DNA of 64,000 nucleotides. Origin: Manis javanica. Taxonomy: Eukaryota > Chordata > Mammalia > Pholidota > Manidae. Where the stretch lies: contig NC_133170.1 of assembly GCF_040802235.1 (NCBI RefSeq), forward strand, positions 6,773,001 through 6,837,000, in the 5' to 3' direction. Of the stretch, positions 36,340-47,565 are shown in pieces (positions within the stretch are counted from its first letter, which is position 1; the number at the start of each line of letters is the position of its first letter). Below the pieces are notes generated by a model, which was given only the letters and a program-made list of their open reading frames with translations, did no database searches and was not told the origin of the DNA. The translations under genes and the position numbers were made by a program.

Positions 36340-37226
36340 TTCCTAGCGCTAATACAGGTTTCCTCCACTATCTGAAAATAGAGCATTCCTATGAACCCTT
36401 TTTGTAAGCCGACATGGAGTAAAGCGAAGAAACAATTACCCTTAATTTACTGAAAATGTTTTGAGAATTCCCAGACCGAAAAGATAACTTCTCTTAAGGT
36501 TTTTCTGATACCTTGGGACACATCTTATAAACAATGCACAATATAAGTTGAGGTAAAGCACAGATGTTGACAGACACAGTTCAAAGCTCTGCAGTGTGAT
36601 GCTGAGATGCTGTGTGGTTCCCAGGCAACGACCTGGGCGGGACATCGCACTGCTGGGCAGGCTGCCTCTATAAGGGCTCACTGTAGCACAAACCCAGAAA
36701 GCTATTTTTGCTTTTCGCCTTTTTTTCCTAAAAGGGAAAAACTGTCTGTGGATTTCTTTTGTTTAGTGAAAACAGGCACTCATGTGGGTCTTTTGAAAAA
36801 GTGAACCAACATAAATCACACTTTTAAAAAGCAGGGAATGCCTGTACTTCCCTCATAGGCTTGATGAGGTTGTTACATGAATCAATACACAACTTAGAGC
36901 ACCTTCTGGAACATGCCATAGTGCACTTGGTTCAGATAAGGGGTTTTCCAGAGCCTAAGACAGCAGACATGAACCCAAAAGAAAGGGGGTTTTGTTCCCA
37001 GAAAGTCTGCTATGGTTCCTACTCCTATACAGCGTGAGGAAGGCTTAATGCCCAGCAAGATTTAATGCCAGGGAAGCCACAACGCTGTTTGGGATGAGGT
37101 TGCTTATCTCTGTGTCCTTGACTGTATTTATGCTGACTTTTCTCCTGTCTCCTTTAGAAGTAAGTAAAGGGTGACAGATTTTTCCATAAGTGATCTTCCC
37201 ACCAATCCTAAACTACAGCTGACATT

Positions 37227-37435
37227 CCATCAGTATAGGAGCCCTGAAAGGTCACCAGCAAGGAGCCTGGTAAAGGGAGGACACGTCTCTGGGACCTGAA
37301 AGTATGTTTAATAAAGGGCTGAGTGTTACATTCCCTTCTCTTTAAGATATTTACAACTCAGTGGACCAAACAAAGAAACTTATAATCTGACTGATCAAAC
37401 TGGAGAATGATTCCACCCAAAGATAACTCCATGCT
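37227..37435. repeat. Direct repeat A, copy 1 (209 bp)
   Basis: From CCATCAGTATAGGAGCCCTG to TAACTCCATGCT. It is nearly identical to 37953-38162, with three differences seen (two substitutions and one inserted G). The two copies bracket an LTR almost exactly. Confidence 0.95.
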
Positions 37436-37437
37436 CT

Positions 37438-37952
37438 TGTTGGATTCTCCCAGAGGAGGACGCCGCCCCAAATCACTCACGAAAGGCATCTCTTGATGCA
37501 ACAAGCAAGAGGAATTTATTCAGGAACCAGCTAGCTGGGGTCCAAGTGTTAGCCCGACGCAGCGGGTCTCAACAAGGACCCCGAGCAGTCAAAGCCGGAG
37601 GTTTTTATAGCATTTTCTAAAAAGACAGTATTGTTCTACAAGCATGTAACAGGGTTTTTTTTTCAAGGATGCATAAATCTTCGGTTGGCGCCACATCCCG
37701 GGGGTTTCACGAGATAAGAACACCCTCAGCCATACAGTGTTTCAGCAAGATAAGCTTGGTATGTATGACTAACTGACCAAGGTTAGCTGTCTGAAGGCCG
37801 CAGCTGCCCACCACCTGGTGTTCATGATTAACTTGTTTTTCACCTTGTTTTTCAAGGGCTTTCTGAACATATTCAGAAAATGGCCTCTGGGTTTCTTAAG
37901 ATGGCTGTGCTCAGGCTAACCTGCTGTCTTCACTGAATGTTTAGGTCCTACA
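37438..37952 (-). mobile_element. Solo ERV LTR (family A, copy 1) between direct repeats
   Basis: TG...CA ended. The plus strand contains the family-A block CCAGCTAGCTGGGGTCCAAG and GGTTTTTATAGCATTTTC, a TATA box on the minus strand, and AATTTATTCAGG, a minus-strand AATAAA. The same blocks occur at 43807 and 44649. No short target-site duplication is present; the flanks are the 209-bp repeats, with two extra bases (CT) on the left. Confidence 0.85.
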
Positions 37953-38162
37953 CCATCAGTATAGGAGCCCTGAAAGGTCACCAGCAAGGAGCCTGGTAAA
38001 GAGAGGACACGGTCTCTGGGACCTGAAAGTATGTTTAATAAAGGGCTGAGTGTTACATTCCCTTCTCTTTAAGATATTTACAACTCAGTGGACCAAACAA
38101 AGAAACTTATAATCTGACTGATCAAACTGGAGAATGATTCCACCCAAAGATAACTCTATGCT
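37953..38162. repeat. Direct repeat A, copy 2 (210 bp)
   Basis: Second copy of the sequence at 37227-37435. It begins immediately after the CA end of the LTR and continues into unrelated unique sequence (GTGTCCCC). Confidence 0.95.
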
Positions 38163-39712
38163 GTGTCCCCTATCATAAATTATAGATCCTCTCCCTCTGT
38201 TTCCCAACATTTAAAACAGGCTCTCAGAGGTCAAATTACTTTGACTACAGATGCTATCTCACTCTTTCAAGAGCATAATACTTAGCCTCAAGGCTTGTTA
38301 ACTCTTAAATTTGTAAAACATGTTTTAGAATGCATGACATCATTGCATGTCTTAAGTAAGAAATGATGCTCGTATACAAAAGACAACTATTACTCATTTA
38401 AGTTGTGAATGAGGCCCTTTGTTTTCCTTTTCTTGGTTGTCTCCTGTATTCTGTTTCTCCTTCCTGTTAGTAATATTTAGCTGGGTACAAAGTCACTTAA
38501 CCTGAGACTGCGTTACCGAGCATCCCTTGCAGCTAAGAACTGCCATGTTTCAGGAGCAGAAATAGATGTAACTTCTGCCTAAGAGAATGCACTACCCTGG
38601 AATTCCTCTTTCTCCACTTACCTGGTTTGGAATATAGAAACAGTAGTTGATTTCAACCATGCAAGGAAAGCTAATTACTGGGGAAAGGAATTCTTTTCCT
38701 TTTTTGCAATATAATTCTCTTTGGCAGTTTGCTAAATCCCATAGACCCCCTTCTTCGAATAGTGTTTGGGAATGCTTAAAATAAATATGAAAGGTTACGA
38801 AGGAAATTAATTCAATATGAAAGTTATCAAAATATATTTTTAAAACATGTGTTTGGTATGGTACCATGTATTTCTTTTATTAACACAATAAGATCTAGTA
38901 GCAGAATCAGTAACACCTGTGATTTTGAAAATGATGGAATACTTCAAGATTACCTGCATTAACTCTAATAATACGAAAATTCATGTGACTTTTATGGTAT
39001 CAAATTAACTGTTAGTGCTACTATGTCTCTGTGGCTCTTTTGCCAATGTTCATAATTGAAGGATATGGTACATGTCAGTAAAATGTTGGGGAAAGTACAG
39101 TTAATTGTTTTGCTATCCAAATTCATAGCATTCCTGAATTCTATCAAGAGATGTGATAGATAGTCAGAATTTTGGCCCCTGTGATCTTTACCTCCTGGTC
39201 ACTTTTACCTTATTTTCACTCCATAGTTACGTTACTTACATACAAAAGGGACTTTGAAGATGTAACTGAGATTCCTAATCAGCTGACCCTAAGAAAGGCA
39301 AATGAGCCTGGATTATCTGGGTGGGCTCTGCCCAGTAAAATTATATGAGCCCCAACAAGCAGCAGAAGAAAATAACAGAGGCCAGGCAAAAGCAGAAGTC
39401 TGAGATTGAAGGCAAAAGAAAGGCTCAACTCACTGCTGCTGTCCCAAATATTGAGGGTGCCAAATGCAAAGCATGGAAAAGAGATAAATTCTGCCAACAA
39501 CCTGAATGAGTTAGGATGTGACCTCTGTGAGATAATAAGTAGGTGGTGTTTGACCAGCTCAGTTTGTGGTAATCTTTTAAGGCACCAATAGAAAATGAAT
39601 ACAATCAGCAAAAGATCAAAACCCCTGCCCAAGGGAATGTTTCAGGAACAAAAGGGAAAGAAGCTAGGTAACAAAATATCTGTAAAGAGAGCTCTCAACC
39701 ATCTTGGACCAG
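38163..39712. other. Intergenic, mostly unassigned
   Basis: AT-rich sequence. About 39230-39600 reads like a medium-age interspersed repeat (GGATTATCTGGGTGGGCTCT, GAGATAATAAGTAGGTGGTG, AGTTTGTGGTAATCTTTTAA), a pattern common in old mammalian repeats; the family is not named. No gene seen. Confidence 0.5.
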
Positions 39713-40103
39713 TGTCAGGGTCCAAGGGTTGCAGCTGAGGTCTTGGGGAGGTGTGAAGACCAAAGAAGGAGGCAGGAGTCATTATGGAAGGTGCTTGAAA
39801 GAGGCCACTTTATTCTGCATAAAGCTGTACTTTTTATACTGCTATGGTGCTGAGTCATGGTTACATAAGTATTGAAAACACGCATGCGTGTGGCCTTCAT
39901 GGCCAGGTGTCTGGCCTTCAAGGCCTTTATCTAGCTTCTGACTCATGGGTACAATACGCTGTGTTTTCAAGGTTTACAGACAAGGCCAGACACGTCTGTT
40001 TCCATACAAGGCCAGACATATCTGGGGTGAAGTAGCAGACAGCTGTTCTCATAGAACATCAGGGTAAGTGGGGGGTGTGGGGGGTAAGGAGCCTTCCCTA
40101 CCA
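39713..40103 (-). mobile_element. Solo ERV LTR (family D) with perfect 4-bp target duplication
   Basis: It runs from TGTCAGGGTCC to CCCTACCA and is flanked by CCAG at 39709-39712 and 40104-40107. On the minus strand AGTATAAAAAGTAC (TATA) precedes CAGAATAAAGTGG (poly(A) signal). The 391-bp length and 4-bp duplication suit a class I (gamma) ERV solo LTR. Confidence 0.85.
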
Positions 40104-41235
40104 CCAGCCAGACTGTTAATGAGAGAGATGTAAATTTATGTCTTTTAAAGGTTGATTGAAGCTCTGGATGTGAAAGAGCTCCAAGTCATTTTTAATAGTT
40201 ACCTAAAGTTCATCATTATCTTACGGGAATGTAAAATGAGAAGAGATCAGGACCAAGTCTTGAACAACTCCAATGTTTAATGGCAAGGGAGGAAGAGAAG
40301 CCTTAAAGACACAAGGGAAGAAGAGTAAGAAAGACAGGAGAAAAACTAGAATGGTATATCACAGAGGCAAAGAAGAAAACTGTCCATCTGAGTAAAAAAA
40401 TGTTCAGTCAAAAATCAAGTAAGAGTAAACCGGAAAATACCCTTTGGACTTAAGAAGAAGGTGATAATTGGAGAACTGAGCCTGGAAATACCAAGGACCA
40501 TGAACAGTGAAAATAACCCCCAGAAACACCTGAAGGACTTTCACACCTGATTTCAAGACTTACTATATAATGATCAACAAGTGTGGTGTTGGTGAAGGAA
40601 TAACCACTAATTTCCCCTAATACGGGGACCTCCATATATTTTTCCATACTCATTTGAGAGTTCATATAGAGAGAGATTTGGGTTACCATTTTATTAATTT
40701 AAAAATGTGGTATACACGTCTCTGATTCTTGCTTTTGTTAACAAGCCATCGCAATTTCTCCAGATCATGGTTATAGCTCTAAGTCATTTTTAATAATTAC
40801 CTAAAGTTCATCCTTATCTTATGGAAATTCACTTTTTTCCAGTTTTCACCACTGTGAGCAGCCCACAAGTACTGGAAGGATTCCCAGGAGGAGGACTGCT
40901 AGATGGAATTGTAATTTCAACATATTACTTCCTTTTCTTCCAGATTACTTCCTTTTAAGGCTATAACAGTTAATACCTAGAAAGTTATCCTTTCCCCATC
41001 ATTGACAATGGGTATTAACTTCTCAATCTATGCAAAGTGATCTCACTGTTGTGTTTATCTGAACAGTCAAAGAGATCCAGTGTTGAATTACCAACTGGAA
41101 AAACAAAATTCAAGGCCAATTTGGAAAACAAAGCACACCAAGGGCAGAAGTTGCTACCAGGTTCAGCACTGAAAGAGGGAAAGAGCCCAGAAATTCAGGT
41201 GCTTTGAGTTTTGAAGACTGAAGATAAGATGCTAC
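40104..41235. other. Intergenic, mostly unassigned
   Basis: Non-coding. It contains two 54-bp related segments, at 40177-40230 and 40775-40828 (five mismatches), and L1-like antisense text around 40690-40930. No gene seen. Confidence 0.5.
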
Positions 41236-41718
41236 TGTTATGCCCGAATCACAGCGAGTCCCAAGAACCCCTGGAGGACACAGATGGCATGTAAAAACAA
41301 AGAGCCTTTATCAAAGCAGTACAAGCTCCAGCTTGGGCACCCAACCAGCCAGACGCAGCGGGACTTGGTTCAGGAGCCCCTGTGAGCGTTTCAGCAGGAT
41401 TTTTATACACTCAAGAGGGGAAGTTAGGGAGTTTCCTTCCAAGCAGAACTGGGATAGGTTGACCTTTAACTAGGGCTGACTTGTTTCAAGCTGATTGGGT
41501 CGTTTGAGGGTCACCACGGTTAGTTCCCCTTTTCTGTTTGTGTAAAGCCCTTAAGGGTTCTTTCCCGCCCGAGTCTGACTGGCTGAAGTGGGAAGTGGGG
41601 TGATTTACAGGAAGTTTGTGGTTTTTCTTACTAACTGACTCTTGGTAGAGAAATGGGGAAAGTAAGTTCACCTTCCTAAGATGGAGTCACTTTGGTCAAG
41701 TCTCCCCTAGTTCTCTCA
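41236..41718 (-). mobile_element. Solo ERV LTR (family C) with perfect 4-bp target duplication
   Basis: It runs from TGTTATGCCCG to TTCTCTCA and is flanked by CTAC at 41232-41235 and 41719-41722. The minus strand has GTGTATAAAAATCC (TATA), GCTGCGTCTGGCTGG and GATAAAGGCTC before a GGGCATAACA end. GACGCAGCGGG shared with family A suggests related gammaretroviral LTRs. Confidence 0.88.
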
Positions 41719-42674
41719 CTACTAATTCATCAATTCTGTGTTGAAAGGACTATTCTGTTCAGATTCAAGGTCAAGAGGGATAAATTCCACCACTGTGGCT
41801 GGAACTGGTTTTTAAAGACTACTTCAGCTTAGTGTGTTAGGTCTGTTCATTCTCAGTGGTGACATCCTGGATGATACTAAATGTGAGAGATTCTAAAGGG
41901 CTGTGAACTTTTCCACAGTGGTCCTTCCGTGGCCTCATCCCCATACCTGGTCATCCGCAACTCGTATTGCACATGACCATAGCCCCTGCCTGACTGCTCT
42001 TGACCGAAGAATGGCTGGCTACCAATCTACAAGAATCATCCTCTTTCCCGAAGACCCGTCTTTGTTTGACCGACTAGTCTCAAAATCAGCCAAGCTTCAC
42101 CTTGCTTCTCCTGCTAAACCGCCATCCTTTCAGCAGTTAGATTGCTCATGTGGAGTCTTCCCCACACCTGGCATTCTCCGATAAAGTTTGATGCTGCAGG
42201 GATGGAAAAGTTTCCCCTTCCTCCCTTATAAGTTATTTGGTTGACCAATAGTCAAACTGATGTAAGACTGCTTCAGAGGAGAAAAACAAATGTAACTTTG
42301 TACATAAAAAACAAAATTGATTTTGTCCTCAGCTCCTCTTCCCCTGGTTCTGCTTGTCCTCTTCCTCCTGTACCTTCCCTATGTCCCCTTCCCTTCCCTC
42401 CATTGCTCCTTTCTAAACATACCCCTTTCTCTGGACAACATCCCTTCATAATGCCTTACAACATAAGTGAATATGGCCACCAAGCTTGCTGGCCTTATAG
42501 CTTTAAGCTTTGGTCAAGATCAGGTTTGCATAATCCAGTTAAGAACTTTCTAAACCCTTCTAAGGAAAAGGGGAAATTCATTGAAGTATTTAAGATCACC
42601 TTTAAAATTTTTATATGAACTTATCACTATCAATTAGTTCATCTCCTGTGGGACCCAGAGATGAAACTTCTGTG

Positions 42675-43290
42675 TGTTGGGGAAGAAAATGTTTCCTCTA
42701 CTCTTCAAAGGTTCTTTTGGCTGGTCTAAGAATTAAATGGACATAGGACAGACTAATGGGAGAAAATAAAATTTGATTTCATACACACAGGAGCCACACA
42801 TTTATGAGAGGTTCTGTGGGTAAAATTGTAATATTTCCAGAATCTCTCACCTGGCTTTAGGGCATCTGCATATTAATAGGTGTTTCCAAGGGGTAGGTAG
42901 AAGTAGCCATCTCCATATCAATAGGTATTCCAAGGAGTGGAGAGAAGTGAACATCTACATATCAATAGGTGATTGCTAGGGCATACAGGGCTTATCTGGA
43001 CCAGAGAGGCTGTGGGGAGCTCTCTCTGCTGCTGCAGCCTGGTCAAGAGAGAGATGTGACGACTGCTTGCAAGAAATAAATGGGTTTCTTAAACTTTATT
43101 TCTCCCTTTGACCTATTTCAGTTTCAGAGGTATTTTGCCTTGGGATTATCCCACCCAGAGTTACAGTTTCAAAGACAGAAAAGTAAAATGAGATACATAT
43201 ACCATCCTGAGCTAAGGAATGGCCTGGGGCTTCAAGGGGGAGGACGGCAACTCACAGGGCATTAAGAACAGATGTTTGGTAATTAGATTT
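42675..43290 (-). mobile_element. ERV LTR (family F, copy 1), far end uncertain
   Basis: TGTTGGGGAAGAAAATGTTT and TTTTGGCTGGTCTAAGAATT, then GGACATAGGACAGACTAATG and GAGAAAATAAAATTTGATTT, match the copies at 55182 and 58178. The minus-strand sense is inferred from the better-preserved copies. The high-coordinate boundary is approximate. Confidence 0.6.
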
Positions 43291-43806
43291 TTGCCCGTCC
43301 ATGCAGAGGGGCCACTCAGATGACATTTATCTCTAGTAAAAACTCACAAACTGTTAAAGATCCTCCAGTTTAAATTCTATGTAGTCAAGGAAGGAGCAGA
43401 ATTTTCTCTTGAGCCCACTGGGTCTTGATTGCGTTCAGCTCAAGACAGTCCACGTGACAAAGTAGCACACTTTGGGGAGGCTTGTTCTGAACCTATTCAT
43501 GTGGATCTTCTGTTAAGCTCTACAGATAGAAAGTCTCAGAGAGTTGATTCCTTCCACTCCCTGGCAGCATCAGCAAGTGACAGACATAATTTCTGAAAGG
43601 ATAAACTCAAATTTTGTCAGACCAAATTGCATTATTTTCATCACAATATCATCATACAAAATGGAAAGTCTCTTTCCCTTCAGAGAATGGGAACTCTTCA
43701 TAACTCTACCTGCATAATTACCAAAACATAACTTCTGAGTTCTTGCATTCACAGGATAGGACAGACACTGGATTCCTAACTTTCTGTACTGGCTTCCCCT
43801 TTACAT

Positions 43807-44262
43807 TGTTAGGGTCCGGAGTCGACCACCTCTCAAACAGACAGAAGACACTCACAATAATGCAAGTCCCACAGCGAGGTTTATTTCCAGCTAGCTGGGG
43901 TCCAAGTGTCTGCCCGACGCAGCAGGTTTCAACAAGGACCCAGAGCACTCAAAGCCAAGGGTTTATATAGCATTTTCAAAGCACTTAACTCACAGTAATT
44001 TTCCACAGTTACTTTTTATTTTTGCAAGTCACACATCCTGGGGGTTAAGCAAGAACAAGATAAGACCACTCCTCAGGCAGAGTGGTTTTGCAAGATAAGC
44101 TGACCAGGGTCGCAACCACCCACAACCCGGTGTCCATGATTAACTTGTTCTTCAAAACCTGTTTCTCAAGCCTTACCCAGTTCCTCCTCCCCCGGGTCAC
44201 GCACTCAGAAAATGGCTTCTCGGCCCTTAAGATGGCTGTTCTCATGCTAACCCATTCTTACA
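43807..44262 (-). mobile_element. Solo ERV LTR (family A, copy 2)
   Basis: TG...CA, 456 bp. Plus strand GAGGTTTATTTCCAGCTAGC gives a minus-strand AATAAA, and GTTTATATAGCATTTTC gives a minus-strand TATATAAA. Flanks ACAT and ATAT may be a mutated 4-bp duplication. Confidence 0.85.
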
Positions 44263-44648
44263 ATATGATCTTAATTAGTAGACACACCTGGGTCTCTGTC
44301 CGGAAAAGACTCACTGATTGGACTCCCTAATCATCATACATTTTTCTTCCTATTTGTATATAAAAAATCAGGACAACTCTAGAAGTCTAACAACAGTGCA
44401 GTGGACATCAGAGACCCATTTGATTATATTGGACCCCATAGCAAAAGCCCACCCCCTTGTCTGGGTGTAGCGGCAGCAGCTGCCACTCTATTAACTTAGC
44501 CTTAGCATCTCCATCTAACCTTGCGGTCCTGTTGGGCAGAAAGTCGGTTTGGAGACACAGGGAACTCAGACTGAGACATGAAACCAAAGTTAAGAAGACA
44601 AAGTAAATTTTATTTCACCCTATACAGCAGAGCAGGCCTGCCTAAGGT

Positions 44649-45180
44649 TGTAAGACCCAACGGCCTTATTCCGGTCTGCGCTCCACCCCCCCCACCCCCC
44701 CCACCCCCCCACCCCCCGTGAGGAGACAAAGGCCATGGCAGATCGATGCAACAAGCAAGAGGTTTATTACTATTCCAGCTAGCTGGGGTCCAAGTGTCTG
44801 CCTCATACAGGTTTCAACAAGGACCCCGAGCACTCAAAGCCAAGGGTTTATATAGCATTTTCAAAGCACTTAACTCATAGTAATTTTCCACAGCTACACA
44901 TTATTCCTGCAAGACATACATCCTGGGGTTAGGCAGGAGCAAGATAAGACCACTCCTCAATTTTCAGGGCAGTTCTGCATGATAAGCTTGGTATGTAGGA
45001 TTAACTGACCAAGGCCAGCTGACCAGGGGTCACCGCTGCCTGATTCCAGTGCTCATGATTGATTAACTTGTTTTTCAAGGCCTTACCCAGTTTCAGTTTT
45101 TCTTTTTAACACACACTCAGGAAATGGTTTCTAGGCCCTTAAGATGGCTACTCTTATGCTAACCTATTTCTGTTCTTACA
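44649..45180 (-). mobile_element. Solo ERV LTR (family A, copy 3) nested in family B LTR
   Basis: It runs from TGTAAGACCC to GTTCTTACA and is flanked by AGGT at 44645-44648 and 45181-45184, a perfect 4-bp duplication inside the family B LTR. It shares the CCAGCTAGCTGGGGTCCAAG block and TATA/poly(A) order with copies 1 and 2. It is longer because of a C-rich expansion at 44686-44717. Confidence 0.9.
44686..44717 (-). repeat. Four G-runs separated by single T (G-quadruplex-prone tract)
   Basis: The plus strand is C8-A-C8-A-C7-A-C6, so the minus strand has G6-T-G7-T-G8-T-G8. It lies near the U5 end of the family A LTR and is absent from the other two copies. Confidence 0.9.
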
Positions 45181-45575
45181 AGGTCAGACAGGTACAGGAA
45201 GTTTCCTGTGAGGCTTCTTTTATGGGGTTTTTGGTAGGGCGGAGAAGTCCTGGAATGTTCGTTGGCTTTAGAGGCCTGGTCTAATTGGTGAAATGGAGAC
45301 AGGGGCTGTGCTCTGATGGTTTCTATGCCTGTCCTCTGATATTTTCTTTATCTGTGGAGTGTCTGTGCTTAGAAGCTTCTCACCTGGGAGTTATTTTTCA
45401 TCTGGGGAAGGTCTGGACATTCCAAGTAACTCCTGGTCCTTGAAACATCAACTAATTAACTCTGAGTCTTTTCTGGGTCTCTGGTTTTATCTGGGGAACT
45501 CTCTGAGTCCCTTTCAGTGGGCTCCACTGGCCTTATTCTCCCTCCACCTGCTCATGTCTGTCTTTCCCCCTAACA

Positions 45576-46857
45576 GTCCTCAGTGCTGTTTAGACCATTA
45601 TTCTTGAAAGAAAAGAATTAACATTTTTCTTCCTCCAGATTGACATCCTTAAAAGGCATCTCCTCTCTCCCTGCACATATTTTATTCATTGCAGAAACAC
45701 TTTAGATTCCCCCCACTGTTCTTCCTCATTCAAAGGAAGGCAAAGTTCATAACCGTCATGTGCTTATTTGGGAATTTTCACCTGTCTCACTGACTTCTTT
45801 GAAACTGCTTTAGATGATCCATATTTAAAGCTCTCTGTAGATGGTGCTATTTGAAGACCAAGCAAAGAGGATATCAAACTGAACATGCTATCCCAACCCG
45901 CTGAGATTTGCTTGGAACCAATCCCCTCCCAGAGCCCAAGTCTGCAGAGTTTGAAAGTCCTTTCCCAAACACATTTCTGTGTGGTAATGGTACATAATTC
46001 ATTTGAAATTACATGTTACCAAGAAAATTATATTTGTTTTCTCAACTACAAATCCATCAAACAGAACACAGAAGGTAACTTTTTGCTATTATAAGGCCTA
46101 ATATTTCAAAACAAGAGCTGGGCTGTAAAAATCTGAATTCTGTGGTGTGTTTTTTTCCTTGAGGTTTCCATTTCAGACTAAAGAAAGCCGGATGATAAGC
46201 AATACAAGGAGTATGAAGGCTTTGTTATATGTCAACTTAGCTAAATGCAAACTAATTTTCCCAGAATTTCTTTCCCTGCATGATCTGAGTTAGAGTTGGG
46301 CACAGGAGAAATGTGAGCACATTTTGGAAGGCCTAAGTGAAACAGCTATCTTTGTTTTCCCCAGCGAAAGTCAGTATAGGGTGCCAGGCATTGTTATAGT
46401 GAGCATATGTTGTTGATCTGCTAACTTACCTTGTGGGGTACAGTGCTATCCATTTCATAGTTCCTCAGAAAGATCCCATATCTCCTCCTTCCGCCTTTCC
46501 TAGCCCAGGTGCATGGTGGCTCCATGGTGAAGCGCACCAGCTTCTCCTGGGGGTCACGCAACGACATGGTTTGTCCTTGTAGTGTCCAGTTCCTCCACAT
46601 GGATTCCAGTTCTTGCTCGTCCTTACTTCACATCAGGCTTCCCTGATGGTCAACCTGGAGGACTTCAGGTCCTACACAAAACCGGACTACAGACTTGCAC
46701 TGACTTCTCAACCAGCTACCGTAACTGTCTAAGGGGTGATGCCTATGATAAACGCCTTATTCTGTTATTGATAGTGTTTCTGCTCAAATCAAACTCTGCC
46801 TACTACAAGGAGTCAGCACACTTATGGAATAAACATCTAAAGAGGAACATAAAATCA
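45576..46857. other. Intergenic, unassigned
   Basis: AT-rich non-coding sequence with only short open frames and no repeat I can name. Confidence 0.5.
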
Positions 46858-47070
46858 TATTTTGTGGCATTTATTGTTTGCTATGCGCCAGACATTTTGC
46901 TAAGTGTGCCTTATCTCATTTGATCTTTACCACAACACTATTTTACAGGTGAAGAAAGTGAGTTCAAAGAGATTAATAAATTTGCCCAAGGGCGCACTGC
47001 TAGGATACAAAAAGCTGAGCAATTGAGAGGTCCTGCTTATAACCCCCTGTGTTGTCGTGCTTCCCCAAAG
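46858..47070 (+). repeat. MIR SINE, plus strand
   Basis: TTTGCTATGCGCCAGACATT, TTGCTAAGTGTGCCTTATCT, CTATTTTACAGGTGAAGAAA and TTGCCCAAGGGCGCACTGCT follow the MIR consensus order. Confidence 0.85.
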
Positions 47071-47153
47071 AGCATAAAATTATGCACAGCAATGACTTCT
47101 TTGCATAGAATGGTGAGCTTTTACCCCGTCGGTATTTTGGCTTTACTCACTTT

Positions 47154-47565
47154 TGTTTGAAAGGGTTAAGAATATACCATCCCAAAATATGCCACTTTGG
47201 AATAAGGTTTATTTTGAATTGAAGGCATTAAGAATCACCCCACCACCGACAGCCACTACCAACACTAGGGAGAGACGAGTGACCCTTATTTTTAGACAGG
47301 GAGCCAAAAAGATGAGTTTGCATATATGAAACCTGGCTAAAATAACCCTTATCTTCTATTAGTTTCTCTTCCTAGCAGTTTTTGTCCCTTGAAGCCCAAA
47401 CCACCTTTCTTTTGTTAAAAGGGTATATAAACTCTGCTTCTTCAATTTTCACTTCTTTTCTGTGAACTCCTGAGCACATTAAACAAAAAAAAAATCAAAT
47501 ACTTTTTCTCCTGTTAATCTATCTTTTGTTAGTTTAATTCACATATCCCCCTTATAAACCTAACA
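47154..47565 (+). mobile_element. ERV LTR (family F, copy 4), plus strand
   Basis: CAAAATATGCCACTTTGGAA near the start corresponds to the far end of copy 3 in reverse, and TGTTAATCTATCTTTTGTTA near the end to its beginning. TATA in GGGTATATAAACTCTGC. It ends CCTAACA. Confidence 0.7.

Larger units (their letters stand above)
44530..45575 (-). mobile_element. ERV LTR (family B, copy 1) split by a younger LTR
   Basis: It runs from TGTTGGGCAG to CCCCCTAACA and is flanked by GTCC at 44526-44529 and 45576-45579. Minus strand: ACCCCATAAAAGAAGC (TATA) and GTGAAATAAAATTTAC (poly(A) signal). Removing the 44649-45180 insert leaves about 510 bp that aligns in reverse orientation with the copy at 62391-62826. 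Confidence 0.88.

Noticed and set aside
42241..42618. 125-codon plus-strand frame, proline-rich then W-containing, weakly reminiscent of a retroviral gag
   Set aside because: The resemblance is compositional. It is on the opposite strand to the neighbouring LTRs, and no other gag landmark or primer site is visible.
43807..45180. Reading family A copies 2 and 3 as the two LTRs of one provirus
   Set aside because: They are in the same orientation, but copy 3 has its own perfect AGGT target duplication inside a family B LTR. The 386 bp between them holds no retroviral genes, so they are independent solo LTRs.
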